DNA of 64,000 nucleotides from Acidaminobacter sp. JC074. Its GTDB lineage: Bacteria; Bacillota; Clostridia; Peptostreptococcales; Acidaminobacteraceae. Position 1 is the first letter of the stretch. Each line of letters starts with the position of its first letter. The stretch lies in the NCBI RefSeq assembly GCF_022496765.1, contig NZ_VANV01000010.1, forward strand, positions 62,001 to 126,000. Reading direction: 5' to 3'. Below, one piece after another: positions 24,874-35,171 of the stretch. The notes under the pieces are model-generated. The model saw only the letters and a program-made list of their open reading frames with translations. It ran no database searches and had not been told where the DNA came from. Made by a program: the position numbers and the translations under genes.

Positions 24874-27417
24874 ATGTTCAAATCACTTAAATCCAGATTT
24901 ATTGGCGCAACTATTTTCGCAATTATATTAACCATTTTAATATTAACAACTATTTTTTCTAATACTGCAACTGGTGAGTTGGAGAACATTCTTGAGTCCA
25001 ATGCCAAAAAGAATGTGGTCTTTACAAAAAATTATATTACAACCCAGTACAACAACATAGTTAGCTTTGAAGCCATGTTAAAAGAGAGTAAGAAGCATGA
25101 GTTAAAAAGTGCAACAGATGTAGTAGAAGCAGAATTAAGATTGGTATACAAGGATTATGAGGAAGGGCTTTATACAGAAGATGAGGTTAAAGCATCGATT
25201 TTATCTATTGTAGCAAAAGCCAGATACAATGATGATAAGTCTTATTTTTGGATACATGAACTAACTGATGACGTGCCTACCATGATTGCCTATCCAGAAA
25301 ATCCAAGTCTTAGTAACACAAGCTTGGATCACTTTTCTTATAAGTCTGTTGTTAAGACAAATGAAAATTTATTTATGCATGCCAATGATCTTGTTAAAGA
25401 ACATGGTGAGGGTTATATAGAATATTATTGGTACACAGATACACAAGTTGAGAAGGTGGCATATGTCCGCTCGCTTGATATGTTCGACTGGGTGATTGGT
25501 ACCAGCTATAGTAAAGAAGAAATAGACATTCAAACAATGAACTTACTAGATTATGCCGTTGAGGAGCTTAAAAGTATATCTGACTCGATGCTAACCGAAG
25601 AAGGCTACTTTTTTATTTTTAACTCAGATATGGATATTCTTATTCATCCCAATGCCTTTGTCGTAGACAGTGAAGAAGATGAGCACTTGATGAGAAGCAT
25701 GATGGCAGTTTCTGATATTGAAGATGAGTACTTATCTTATACATGGGATCATCCTGAAGACAAGGGCAACTACATTTATGATAAGAAGGCTTATGTATCT
25801 TATTTCAAACCCCTTGATTGGTATATAGTTTCAACGTTTTATGAGGATATCACAAGGCGTCCAATCAGAAGAATCATTAATATTGTTGTTGTGACCACTC
25901 TCGTGGTATCCCTCATCAGTGGCTTAATTGCCTATTTGATTGGGGCAAGTGTCACTAGGCCACTAAGAATACTTATAGAAAAGATATCTCATATCAATTA
26001 TGAATACCTACCAGAAAAAATAGATGTTCAGGGTTCGACGGAGGTTATGAAGTTAACAGATTCTATGAACAATATGATTGAGAACATTCATAATTCAAGA
26101 AAGGATATATTAGATACCCATGCAAGGCTTCAGGGCATACTGGATTCTGCAACTAAGATGGCCATTATCACAACAGACCTAAAGGGGCTTATTACTTCCT
26201 TCAACATTGGTGCTGAAAACTTACTAGGCTATAGTCATGAAGAAGCTGTTAATAAACTTTCAGTACTGAGTCTGCATTTGAGGTCAGAGATAAATACCAG
26301 GTGTGAAGAGCTTTCTGAGAAGTACAATAAAGAAGTTGCTGATTTTTATGCATTTATCACTGAAGTTGATGAGACCGGTTATGATGAAAGAGAATGGACA
26401 TTTATTAAAAAAGATGGCTCTCATATTGTCTGTAATCTTGTTGTTACTAGAGTGGAAGACGGTAATGGAAATGGTGTAGGTTATTTAGGTATAGCAACAG
26501 ATATTACCAGCAAAAAAGAGACAGAGGAAAAACTTCAAAATCGTACCCTTGAGCTGAAGAACGCCGTAAGAAATCTGATTGCTCATGAAGAACACTTAGA
26601 AGATATGGTCAGAGAGAGAACAAAGAAATTGGAGGTTTCTATCAGAACCTTACAGGATACTCAAAACCAACTGATAGAGTCAGAAAAAATGGCTTTACTG
26701 GGGTCTTTAGTAGCCGGTGTAGCGCATGAAATCAACACACCAGTTGGTATTGGTGTCACCTTATCATCGAGTTTAACAGACAGAACAGAAAAGATTAAAC
26801 TGCTTCTTGATGATGGTAAGCTGACTAGAAAACAGATTGATGATTATGTGGAGCTTATGAGTGAAATCGGTAAGATGCTTTCACGATCTATGAAACAAGC
26901 TGCAGATTTGGTGCAAAGTTTTAAGTTGGTTGCTGTGGATCAGTCGGTTGAGAACAAGAGACAGTTTGAACTCAACGATTATGTTCATGAGATACTCAAC
27001 AGCTTTGGTTCAAAGTTTGATAGGGCCAATATAGACATCGACGTACACTCAAAGGAGCAAATTATCCTTAATTCTTATCCAGGTACCTTTTATCAGATCA
27101 TCACCAATCTTTTGATGAACTCCTTAAAACATGGATTTGATGGTCTGACTAGGGGCCATATTGATATCTATCTTGATCAGGATGATGAAGCCTATCATAT
27201 CAGCTATCAGGACGATGGTGTTGGTATAGAAGTTGAAGAACTAGATAAAATTTTTGAACCTTTCTATACCACTAAACGACATGAAGGTGGTACAGGTTTA
27301 GGTTTGAACATAGTCAACAACTTGGTTATTCAAAAACTTAAAGGGAAAATAGTGACAGAATCGAAAGTCGGTCAAGGTGTATTGTTTAAAATTACCATAC
27401 CAAGACAAGAAGTTTAG
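24874..27417 (+). CDS. Double-Cache, HAMP, PAS sensor histidine kinase
   Basis: An 847-residue sensor kinase: membrane segment (about 10-30), two extracytoplasmic Cache modules (the first with SYFWIHELTDDVPTMIAYPENP, the second with GYFFIFNSDMDILIHPNA), membrane segment near 340-360, HAMP, PAS (about 420-550), coiled coil, His618 in GVAHEINTPVG, and a HATPase domain with DDGVGIE and GTGLGLN. It likely senses small organic acids or amines, the usual Cache ligands. No response regulator lies nearby. Confidence 0.93.
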   Translation: MFKSLKSRFIGATIFAIILTILILTTIFSNTATGELENILESNAKKNVVFTKNYITTQYNNIVSFEAMLKESKKHELKSATDVVEAELRLVYKDYEEGLYTEDEVKASILSIVAKARYNDDKSYFWIHELTDDVPTMIAYPENPSLSNTSLDHFSYKSVVKTNENLFMHANDLVKEHGEGYIEYYWYTDTQVEKVAYVRSLDMFDWVIGTSYSKEEIDIQTMNLLDYAVEELKSISDSMLTEEGYFFIFNSDMDILIHPNAFVVDSEEDEHLMRSMMAVSDIEDEYLSYTWDHPEDKGNYIYDKKAYVSYFKPLDWYIVSTFYEDITRRPIRRIINIVVVTTLVVSLISGLIAYLIGASVTRPLRILIEKISHINYEYLPEKIDVQGSTEVMKLTDSMNNMIENIHNSRKDILDTHARLQGILDSATKMAIITTDLKGLITSFNIGAENLLGYSHEEAVNKLSVLSLHLRSEINTRCEELSEKYNKEVADFYAFITEVDETGYDEREWTFIKKDGSHIVCNLVVTRVEDGNGNGVGYLGIATDITSKKETEEKLQNRTLELKNAVRNLIAHEEHLEDMVRERTKKLEVSIRTLQDTQNQLIESEKMALLGSLVAGVAHEINTPVGIGVTLSSSLTDRTEKIKLLLDDGKLTRKQIDDYVELMSEIGKMLSRSMKQAADLVQSFKLVAVDQSVENKRQFELNDYVHEILNSFGSKFDRANIDIDVHSKEQIILNSYPGTFYQIITNLLMNSLKHGFDGLTRGHIDIYLDQDDEAYHISYQDDGVGIEVEELDKIFEPFYTTKRHEGGTGLGLNIVNNLVIQKLKGKIVTESKVGQGVLFKITIPRQEV

Positions 27418-27473
27418 ATATTAGCTTTCAAGATTTTAAATCATATGGTAAAATTCTCTCGGAGGTAGAGTTA

Positions 27474-28490
27474 ATGAAACATGCAATACTATTAAAACCC
27501 AACGCTAATATTCCTTATTTTGAGGAAATGAAAAAAATGTGTATATATGAAGCATCAATTGTCCTAAAGGCAATTGGTGTTGATTACAGTGATATAAAAG
27601 TAGAAGAGATTGGTCCGGCTCACTATATGTTTATTGAAACAGAAGAAGCCATTGATCAAGATCTGTTTGGTCATATTGAAAATTTATCATTTTATTATAC
27701 TTATTTTAAAGTGGTAGATGAAAGCTTTATGCCTGTTAAAAAAGTACCTGAAAGATACTTTGGTGAGGACTTGAGCAATAGACTTAAGTACAATGGCAAG
27801 ACCAATGAAATGTTTACCCGTATGATGCTGAACTTAGCCATTTATACTTCTAAGTATTACGCCAAAGAGGTCATCAATGTCTTTGATCCTGTTTGTGGTA
27901 GAGGTACGACTTTATTTGAAGCCATGATTAGGGGCCACCATGCTTATGGTGCTGAGCTCGATAAAAGGTCAGTCAGTGAACTGGGTCAATATTTTCAAAG
28001 ATATTTAAAGGAAGGAAAGTACAAACATCAAGTTGTAAGAGGCAAGGCCATTCAAAACAAGTTGGTGCTTGGTGAGACATTCGAAGCTTATATAGGTACA
28101 TCAAAAGAAGAAGTAAAGAAGAAAACAGGCAAGACCATAAAAGTCTTGAGAGGTGATACGACCCAGTCTAATCTATACTTCAAGAAACAGTCTATGGACG
28201 TTCTAGTTGGCGATTTACCATATGGTGTACAACATATGTCAAAGCATGATGAAGGCCATTCTAGGTCTGTTGATGAGCTTTTAGATGCATCTTTCAAGGC
28301 CTGGTATCAGCTTGTAAAAAAAGGTGGGGCATTGGCGCTATCTTGGAACACTTATACCAATACAAGAGACGAGTTGAAAGAAAAGTTAGAGCAAGCCGGC
28401 TTTACAGTTATAGATGATGAAATTTATTTAGGATTCCATCACAGGGTTTCTCAAGCCATTAATAGAGACGTAATTGTAGCAATTAAGTGA
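27474..28490 (+). CDS. Trm11/UPF0020-type RNA methyltransferase-like protein
   Basis: A 338-residue SAM-dependent methyltransferase. The N-terminal ~130 residues may be a divergent RNA-binding region. The SAM motif is DPVCGRGTTLFEA starting at Asp138, and the catalytic motif is D247-LPYG, a variant of the (N/D)PPY signature of amino-methyltransferases acting on RNA or DNA. The closest idea is an archaeal/eukaryal Trm11- or Trm14-like tRNA guanosine N2-methyltransferase, but the target is not visible. GGAGG precedes the ATG. Confidence 0.78.
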   Translation: MKHAILLKPNANIPYFEEMKKMCIYEASIVLKAIGVDYSDIKVEEIGPAHYMFIETEEAIDQDLFGHIENLSFYYTYFKVVDESFMPVKKVPERYFGEDLSNRLKYNGKTNEMFTRMMLNLAIYTSKYYAKEVINVFDPVCGRGTTLFEAMIRGHHAYGAELDKRSVSELGQYFQRYLKEGKYKHQVVRGKAIQNKLVLGETFEAYIGTSKEEVKKKTGKTIKVLRGDTTQSNLYFKKQSMDVLVGDLPYGVQHMSKHDEGHSRSVDELLDASFKAWYQLVKKGGALALSWNTYTNTRDELKEKLEQAGFTVIDDEIYLGFHHRVSQAINRDVIVAIK

Positions 28491-28500
28491 GCGTGATTGT

Positions 28501-29517
28501 ATGAAGGTACATCCTGGAAATACACTAGAACTAAATAATGATATTAGGCATAGACTTTTTAGAAGCTATGCCTTAATTTGCGTCATCTTGGGGCTGCTTT
28601 TTACTGTCATTAATGCAATCAACAAAAGACCAATGATTAATATCTTAACAGGCATCTTCATTGCTCTTGTGTGTGGCCTAATATACTTTTTAACTAATAA
28701 AGACAAGTTTAGAGGCCTAGCCAGACTTATCTTCTTATTTTTTTTCACTTTTATTTATATACCCTTTTCTTATCCAACAACTCCTGGTACACAGAGTGCT
28801 ATGCCTTATCTTATGATTTTGGTTGTTTTCATTTTGACTGTGGTATGTGTAAGACCTTGGGAGTATTTTTTTCCATTTTTCGTAATTATGGAGTCTTTGA
28901 TACTTTTTAGACTTGAGATCAGTCAACCAGAACTTTTTTATGTTTATACAGATCCTGTTTATAGAATCAATTATGTAGTTGTTACCTTAGCTATTATGTT
29001 GACAATGGTTTTTATCATGCACCAATACAATAGGTATAACAAAGAACTTTATGATAAATCAACAAGAGATGTTTTGACAGGCCTTTATAACAAGAGATAC
29101 TTTGACGACTTTGCTAAGCTTGAATATGAGCGTGCCCTTAAAGGACATACCATCTTTTCTCTTGTTCTTATAGATATCAATCATTTTAAGAAAGTCAATG
29201 ATGTTTATGGTCATCTGAGAGGTGACCAAGTATTGGCTGAAATAGCTGCAATTATTAAAGAGAATTTTCCGAATGATATCTGCGTTAGATATGGAGGCGA
29301 TGAGTTCTTGGTATTGGTTCAAGATACTCAAAAACAAGCCTTAAAAGACCGCCTCATTGATTTAGAAGAAGCTTTCAAAGTCTACTTTGAAGCTTATGAG
29401 GATTTGAGATTGGCAGCAGGGATAGGGGTTGCAGATAGTAAAGATAAGACATTAAATGAGATTATCGCACTGGCAGATGGCTTGCTTTATAAGGATAAAG
29501 TTGATAAAAAAGCTTAA
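28501..29517 (+). CDS. Membrane GGDEF diguanylate cyclase
   Basis: A 338-residue protein with about six N-terminal membrane segments (to about 180, MASE-like) followed by a GGDEF domain with the motif Gly265-Gly-Asp-Glu-Phe269 intact. The DINHFKKVNDVYGH block is also complete, so it should be catalytically active. It starts ten bases after the methyltransferase gene with a weak ribosome site, and is probably cotranscribed with it. Confidence 0.9.
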   Translation: MKVHPGNTLELNNDIRHRLFRSYALICVILGLLFTVINAINKRPMINILTGIFIALVCGLIYFLTNKDKFRGLARLIFLFFFTFIYIPFSYPTTPGTQSAMPYLMILVVFILTVVCVRPWEYFFPFFVIMESLILFRLEISQPELFYVYTDPVYRINYVVVTLAIMLTMVFIMHQYNRYNKELYDKSTRDVLTGLYNKRYFDDFAKLEYERALKGHTIFSLVLIDINHFKKVNDVYGHLRGDQVLAEIAAIIKENFPNDICVRYGGDEFLVLVQDTQKQALKDRLIDLEEAFKVYFEAYEDLRLAAGIGVADSKDKTLNEIIALADGLLYKDKVDKKA

Positions 29518-29566
29518 AAACTGAGATATTATATGTTAATTGGGTATTAAACGAATAGGTGAGTCT

Positions 29567-31096
29567 ATGAGAAAGTTCATTCATTTATTCAAAAGATACC
29601 TTTTTTCTTTTGTATTAGTTATTGTTGGAATAATGGTTTTCATTCAGTTTGCAGAACTTGTACTAACAAAAGAAGCGTATTTGGAAAATTATATTTTGGA
29701 TACTGTAGCTGGTATAGAGGGGCTTAGTAACGTTTCTATTGAAAACAAGGAAAATGTTGTTAAGGCTTTATTTGTTATGGAAATGAATTGTGAGACATCA
29801 TCACTTTTAAGGCAAGTTTATGATGCTAATGATGCCTATAAAGACCAATTAAGAAATCAACTCTTTCAAATACATAAACCAAAATTTGATGTTTATAAAG
29901 AACTTGGCATTAGACAGTATCAAATTCACTTAAGAGATGCTGAAAGTTTTTTGCGAGTCCATAATCCTTCTGTTTACGGTGATGATTTAACTGAGATAAG
30001 GCGAACTGTTGTAGATGCATTAGAATCAAGAGTCCTTGTAAAAGGCATGGAAGAAGGAAGATTTTCAAACGGGTATAGATATGTCTTTCCGATTATAGAG
30101 GATAATGAACTTTTAGGTTCAATTGAATACTCTTATTCCTTAAAAAGTATGCTAAAACCAGTTATCGATACTTATGATTTAACAAGTGTGTTTATGGTCA
30201 ATAAAGATGAGGTTGATAGTAAAACTTTTATGAGTATCTCGAGAGATTATACGACTGATATTCGATTTAATGATTGGTACTTAGATAATAGCTTCTCTAA
30301 CGAGAATCTTGAGGAAAAAGTGTTATTGAATAAAGGTGAATTCCTCCTTATAAATAATCAAGTAATTGAAAACATTCAAACTGGGGTATTTGGAGTTGAT
30401 GCATTTGTATATGAAAAGTTCGATGATAAACTTGTATGGGCTATGCCATTTGAAGTAAGGGATTACACCGATAGAGTTTTAGGTTACTTGATACACTATA
30501 AAAATGATGACGTTCTAATGGATTTGGTAGATCAAAGAGATAAACAGATTAGAGGTTCCTTGTCTATGATTCTAGTTTCTCTTATTCTTTTGTCAGCTAT
30601 ATGGAAACTCTACTCTGTAACACGAATAAATGCTCACCACGATTCTTTAACAAATTTATACAATCGCCATTACTTCTACAATTATATAACTGAAAAGGTG
30701 AAAATAGGTACGATATTGATGATTGATATTGATGATTTTAAGCTAATTAACGATAAATATGGTCATGACTGTGGAGATAAGGTTTTAACTGCACTTGCAA
30801 AAACTCTTAAGGACCATGTAAGAAGCAATGACAATGTACTCAGATGGGGTGGCGAGGAGTTTCTTGTAGTTTTAAAGGATACACCTTTAAAGGAAGGTTA
30901 CAATAAAGCCTGTCATCTAAGAAAAATAATAGAAGAAACCAGCTTTAATGATAAGAAGTTGACCATATCCATTGGTGTCAGTAAATTAAGAGATGACTTT
31001 GAATCTTCTATAAAGGAAGCAGATCAAGCTTTATACTTTGTAAAAGAACATGGAAAAAATAGTGTGAAGATATTTGAAAGGTCTATGGATTCATAG
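29567..31096 (+). CDS. Membrane sensor GGDEF diguanylate cyclase
   Basis: A 509-residue protein: membrane segment (about 12-32), extracytoplasmic sensory domain (about 35-320), second membrane segment (about 325-345), and GGDEF domain with GGEEF at 428-432 and MIDIDDFKLINDKYGHD upstream. Start is ATG 29567 after AGGTGA; the longer TTG start at 29540 lacks a site. The last 14 bases overlap the 3' end of the convergent GGDEF-EAL gene. Confidence 0.9.
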   Translation: MRKFIHLFKRYLFSFVLVIVGIMVFIQFAELVLTKEAYLENYILDTVAGIEGLSNVSIENKENVVKALFVMEMNCETSSLLRQVYDANDAYKDQLRNQLFQIHKPKFDVYKELGIRQYQIHLRDAESFLRVHNPSVYGDDLTEIRRTVVDALESRVLVKGMEEGRFSNGYRYVFPIIEDNELLGSIEYSYSLKSMLKPVIDTYDLTSVFMVNKDEVDSKTFMSISRDYTTDIRFNDWYLDNSFSNENLEEKVLLNKGEFLLINNQVIENIQTGVFGVDAFVYEKFDDKLVWAMPFEVRDYTDRVLGYLIHYKNDDVLMDLVDQRDKQIRGSLSMILVSLILLSAIWKLYSVTRINAHHDSLTNLYNRHYFYNYITEKVKIGTILMIDIDDFKLINDKYGHDCGDKVLTALAKTLKDHVRSNDNVLRWGGEEFLVVLKDTPLKEGYNKACHLRKIIEETSFNDKKLTISIGVSKLRDDFESSIKEADQALYFVKEHGKNSVKIFERSMDS

Positions 31097-31103
31097 ACCT
31101 TTC
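31076..31103. terminator. Bidirectional hairpin in overlapping convergent gene ends
   Basis: GAAAGGTCTATG (31076-31087), loop GATT, CATAGACCTTTC (31092-31103): a perfect 12-bp stem. It lies inside the coding ends of both convergent genes, whose 3' ends overlap by 14 bases. CTTTCTTC follows on the + strand; T tails are poor on both sides. Confidence 0.7.
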
Positions 31104-33449
31104 TTCAATGGCTTTTGGTTTGTCAAAGTAGAAGCCTTGGAATTGATCGCATCCCATGTTTACAAGTAGATTATAAGTAGCTTCATTTTCAACACATTCA
31201 GCAACAACAATATAATCCATTTGATGACATAATTGTATCAATCCATTAACTAGATTCTGAATATCTTTGTTAGATATTAATTGAGTAATTAAGTAACAGT
31301 CAATCTTAACTTTGTTAATCGGCAGATTACTTAGAGTATTTAAGGATGCATCTCCTCTTCCGAAATCATCTAGTTCAACAGTAATTCCTAATACTTTTAA
31401 TGCTTCTAGTTTTTTCTTTGAAGTTTCAATATCGTATTTTAGGATATCTTCTGTTACTTCTATTGTTAAGAAATCTGGTGTTAGTTGTTCATTTCTAATG
31501 ATTGCTAGTGTATTAGAGATAAACAATGGATTTAAGAGTTGTCTATGGGATAGATTCATACTTATTTTTTTAGGAGCATTCTGAACACTTTTCATTGTTT
31601 TATAGTCATGACATATCCTTTTTAGGATATTCTGACCAAACTCAGTATCTAGACCACTCATTTCTATATGACTTATGAAATCAGCTGGCATTAACAGACC
31701 TTCATCAGGATGATTCCATCTGACAAGTGCTTCTTTTGCGACACATACCTTTTCTTTGTTATAGATGTTTTGATAATGTAGTATGAACTCATCATTAAAG
31801 ATTGATTTTCTAAGATCGTCATAAATTCCTGAATGTTCATACTCGCTTCGAGGAATGAATCTAGAAAACATTTTGTAGTTGTTTCTACCTTCCTTTTTAG
31901 CTGTTTCGAGCGCAATTTGAGCACATTCTATTAAACCAATGCTCATACCAACATCATCAGGATATTTTGATATACCGATAGATGAAGAAATGTTTATATG
32001 ATACTTTGAGCTATAGGCAATTTGATTAAAGAGATTAATGATATATTCTGCATGTGTTGATATTTCATCTAGTTTTGGGTCAAATTCTAAGAATGCAAAT
32101 TCATCACCTGATGTATGATACACAAACAAGTTGTGATCCTCTGCTTCTCTTAATTTATTACTGATTTCTTTTATGAAGGCATCACTTTTCCTTTTACCTA
32201 AGATATCATTTATCACTCGGAAATTGTCTAAATCCAAAAGATATAAAGCCATCTCTCTGTTACCATATAGTTTCAAATCGTACTTAAGTTTTTCTAGGTT
32301 AGCAAGTCCTGTATGGGTATTGTAATATGCCACATGTTCAAGCTTGATTACTCTATTTGCGACTTTATCAAGTACATCATTGGTTAATTGTGATAGGATA
32401 CCGACTTCATCATTTGTAGTGACTTTAATTGTTTCGGCATAGTTGCCCAACTGAGCTTTTTTCAATGCATGAGATACTTCATTAATCTTTAATACATATC
32501 TGTTAACAATTGCAATAACAAGACCTGAAAAAAATACAATAAATAAGAAGTAAGTTATAAAAATACGATTGATATTTGTACGGACATCTTTCAAAATACT
32601 TTCGTTTTCCACACTATAAACATATGTCCAATCATTGTGAGAGTTACTAATATAGTGTCTGTAAGATTTATTATCTACAAACGAATCAACATAACTTGGT
32701 GGTTCATTATGGTCATAGTCAAGATTTGCAGGATCGCCTTCTGCTTTCAATGGGTGATAAATAATCTCTTGTTCATCATTAAAGCACCAATAGTAAGCTG
32801 TATCATCATAATTAAGAGGACTCATCAACTGACGCACCTTATTCATATCTAAGTACATTCCAATAATTCCGATAAACTGATCTTCATATATTAATGGTCT
32901 TACATAAGATGTAATATACTCATCATATCTATTTCTGTAAGGAGGAATCCAATAACCTAAGTTGCTGTTTTCAACATCATAGAAGAATGACATGTTATCT
33001 TTCTCTATATATCTTCTATATGGAATTTGCTCATGACGCATAATTGTGTCTTCTTGATAAGTCAACCAAATGTCTAGAATATCATCTTCTGAACTAGGCT
33101 TAAAAAATGCATAAATACTGTAACTTGGTGCATCACTTGATTCTAGATAATTGGTAAACAGTTTTATAATTCTATCTTCAAATATACTTTTGTTTTCTCT
33201 TTTTTCGTCATAATAAAGCTCTATTTGCACACCATAACTGTTTACTACAGATTCTATTAGAATCATTTCTTTTTCTAAAATGTCTTTCATTTGTGACACC
33301 TTATTAGAATTTAATTCATTTATTCGAACTTCAGAATCATTAAACAGTGATTTAGATGTAATCAAATAAAGGGGGAAACTCATTATCATGATAGCAATTA
33401 AGACAAGAACTATTAGTTTTATTGTAATTGAGTTTAAGCTTCTTTTCAT
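31083..33449 (-). CDS. Cache-HAMP-GGDEF-EAL cyclic-di-GMP signalling protein
   Basis: A 788-residue protein: membrane segment, extracytoplasmic Cache domain (about 40-280), second membrane segment, HAMP, a GGDEF domain whose motif is SGDEF, and an EAL domain with EALVRW. The EAL part keeps the glutamate in IEVTED and the Asp pair in ELDDFGRG, so phosphodiesterase activity is plausible, while the cyclase domain may be inactive or regulatory. The start is ATG 33449 after AAGGAG on the minus strand; the longer TTG start at 33470 would cover that site. Confidence 0.9.
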   Translation of the reverse strand: MKRSLNSITIKLIVLVLIAIMIMSFPLYLITSKSLFNDSEVRINELNSNKVSQMKDILEKEMILIESVVNSYGVQIELYYDEKRENKSIFEDRIIKLFTNYLESSDAPSYSIYAFFKPSSEDDILDIWLTYQEDTIMRHEQIPYRRYIEKDNMSFFYDVENSNLGYWIPPYRNRYDEYITSYVRPLIYEDQFIGIIGMYLDMNKVRQLMSPLNYDDTAYYWCFNDEQEIIYHPLKAEGDPANLDYDHNEPPSYVDSFVDNKSYRHYISNSHNDWTYVYSVENESILKDVRTNINRIFITYFLFIVFFSGLVIAIVNRYVLKINEVSHALKKAQLGNYAETIKVTTNDEVGILSQLTNDVLDKVANRVIKLEHVAYYNTHTGLANLEKLKYDLKLYGNREMALYLLDLDNFRVINDILGKRKSDAFIKEISNKLREAEDHNLFVYHTSGDEFAFLEFDPKLDEISTHAEYIINLFNQIAYSSKYHINISSSIGISKYPDDVGMSIGLIECAQIALETAKKEGRNNYKMFSRFIPRSEYEHSGIYDDLRKSIFNDEFILHYQNIYNKEKVCVAKEALVRWNHPDEGLLMPADFISHIEMSGLDTEFGQNILKRICHDYKTMKSVQNAPKKISMNLSHRQLLNPLFISNTLAIIRNEQLTPDFLTIEVTEDILKYDIETSKKKLEALKVLGITVELDDFGRGDASLNTLSNLPINKVKIDCYLITQLISNKDIQNLVNGLIQLCHQMDYIVVAECVENEATYNLLVNMGCDQFQGFYFDKPKAIEERSMNP

Positions 33450-33773
33450 CTTTGCTCCTTTTTCTTCCAAATATATTTACCCACGTCATAAGTGATAGAA
33501 ACAAAAAAGTATTCAAGTTAGCTACTACAACTTTACTAGACAGATGGAAAATTTCAATAACGAAGTGCTATGAAATATATTAGTATATGAGGGGACGTTC
33601 TGATTTACGGGGATGTGTAATTATTTTAATGTTCAGGCAAGTAAATTATAGAGTAATATTGTAATGAGGGATATGTTTCACGACTTGAAATGTTACCAAC
33701 TATGATGAATTAGAAACATATCGAACAGATACAGATTTTAGTTATCCCAATTATATTGAGGTGGAATAGTATT
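33450..33773. other. Gene-free AT-rich stretch with possible coding relic
   Basis: About 320 bases between the GGDEF-EAL gene and the acetyltransferase pseudogene. A frame at about 33690-33770 reads NVTNYDELETYRTDTDF... and stops just before the pseudogene; it has no start and may be the tail of a lost gene. I see no terminator, tRNA or clear promoter. GGGGACGTTCT near 33594 resembles sequence found near some IS200-like relics, but it is too short to call. Confidence 0.4.
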
Positions 33774-35018
33774 ATGAGAGTAAAGCATTTAAAGCATAAG
33801 GATAAAGGGCGATATCTGGCATTCAATAAACTCGTTGTTGATAATGAACATCTTGAAGATGAACTTGAGAAACTAATGTTTTGTAATCCGTTTTCTAAAG
33901 TTGAAGAGGATTGTTTTTATATAGAAGAAAATGATCAAATTGTAAGTTCGTTAATTCTCACGAAGAAAAACCATAAGGTAGGAGAGACTCTGTTCCAAGT
34001 TGGTGAATATGATATTGTAGGTACTCATCCCAATTTTAGAAGTAAAGGATATTGCAGAGAACTTATGGAATATTCATTTGAAGCAATGAAGAAAGACAAT
34101 ATTTTTTTGTGCCGACTTATTGGGATTCCAAATTTTTATCAACAATTTGGATTTGAGTATTCTGTTCCAGCTTATTTCTATAATTATGTTAACCTTAACA
34201 AGGAAAAACTTAAGAATTGTAAAAGTGAATACTCATCTAAATTAATCGATGTATTTAATGATGATCTTTTATCAAAGATGATTACTATGTTTACGCAAGC
34301 AAGTAGTAAAACTTTGGTTCGGAATTAAGAAGTGTTGAGTACCTTAGATCTATGATAGAAGAAAAAACAATCGAAAAAGGATCCGTATGGTATATATGAT
34401 GAAGATGATCTTTGTGGTTATGCTTGGCTGAAAACAGAAAAAAATATGATAGTGATAAAAGAAGTTGCAGTATTAAATGATACAGCATCAGAGAGTTTCT
34501 GTTCAGAACTTTAAAATGGAATAATGACTAGTGATATGACTGAAATTGGTATAAGATCACCACTGAATAATACTTTCGCACGTTATGTATATAAAAAGGG
34601 GGTAACATTCAGTTGCAATAGTGAAATATTTGAGGGTACCTGGGGAGAAATGTATAAGTTACTTGATTTAAAGAAGGCATTGGTTGGTATCTTAGACTTA
34701 TTAAATGAACGACTGAAACAATCAATATATTATAATCTAAATGGCTGTTATAGTATTGTTACTGAAAGCGACAAAGCGACCTTATCAATTAAAGATGGAA
34801 TAATTGAAGTAACAGATGATTCTGGAATTGAAATAAGTATTCATAGTAATATTTTCACACCCATTTATACTTGTTAAAATCTATTGAAAATTATTTAGAT
34901 AAGATTGATTTTCCAAATAATGATGTAAGGCAAGTATTTGAAACATTGTTTAAAAAAAGGATATCCATATATTTGGACACTGGATATCAATGATAGTCAA
35001 AATGAAATAACATATTAA
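33774..35018 (+). pseudogene. GNAT acetyltransferase (Eis-like, with SCP2-type C-terminus), multiply frameshifted
   Basis: The first ~184 codons read as an intact GNAT domain (acetyl-CoA loop HPNFRSKGYCRELM) from ATG 33774 after GAGGTGG. Thereafter homologous reading alternates between two frames, with switches near 34322-34331, 34391-34398, 34496, 34524-34530, 34870 and a run of seven A at 34952-34958. Pieces in order are VEYLRSMIEEK, YDEDDLCGYAW, RTLKWNND, MTEIGIRSPLNN, LLKSIENYLDK and GYPYIWTLD, ending at TAA 35016-35018. About six frame changes in 1.2 kb show a decayed gene rather than one sequencing error. The ancestor probably acetylated an amine or aminoglycoside-like substrate. Confidence 0.85.
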
Positions 35019-35171
35019 GAGGCTTCTGATATGTGTGAGTTTGAACATTTATGTAATGTAAAAATATGAGTTGTATATTATGAAAATTACAAGGATTATC
35101 ATAACTGTTCTAAGATATATGATTAAGTGATATTTAGTTGACAGAAAAAGTATTTAAAGGAAGGTGACTAT

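Noticed and set aside
33594-33620. GGGGACGTTCT-like sequence as a transposon end or REP element
   Set aside because: It is a single short copy with no transposase, no inverted partner and no flanking duplication.
33690-33770. Small coding frame before the acetyltransferase pseudogene
   Set aside because: It has no start codon or ribosome site and is only about 27 codons; I treat it as a possible relic.
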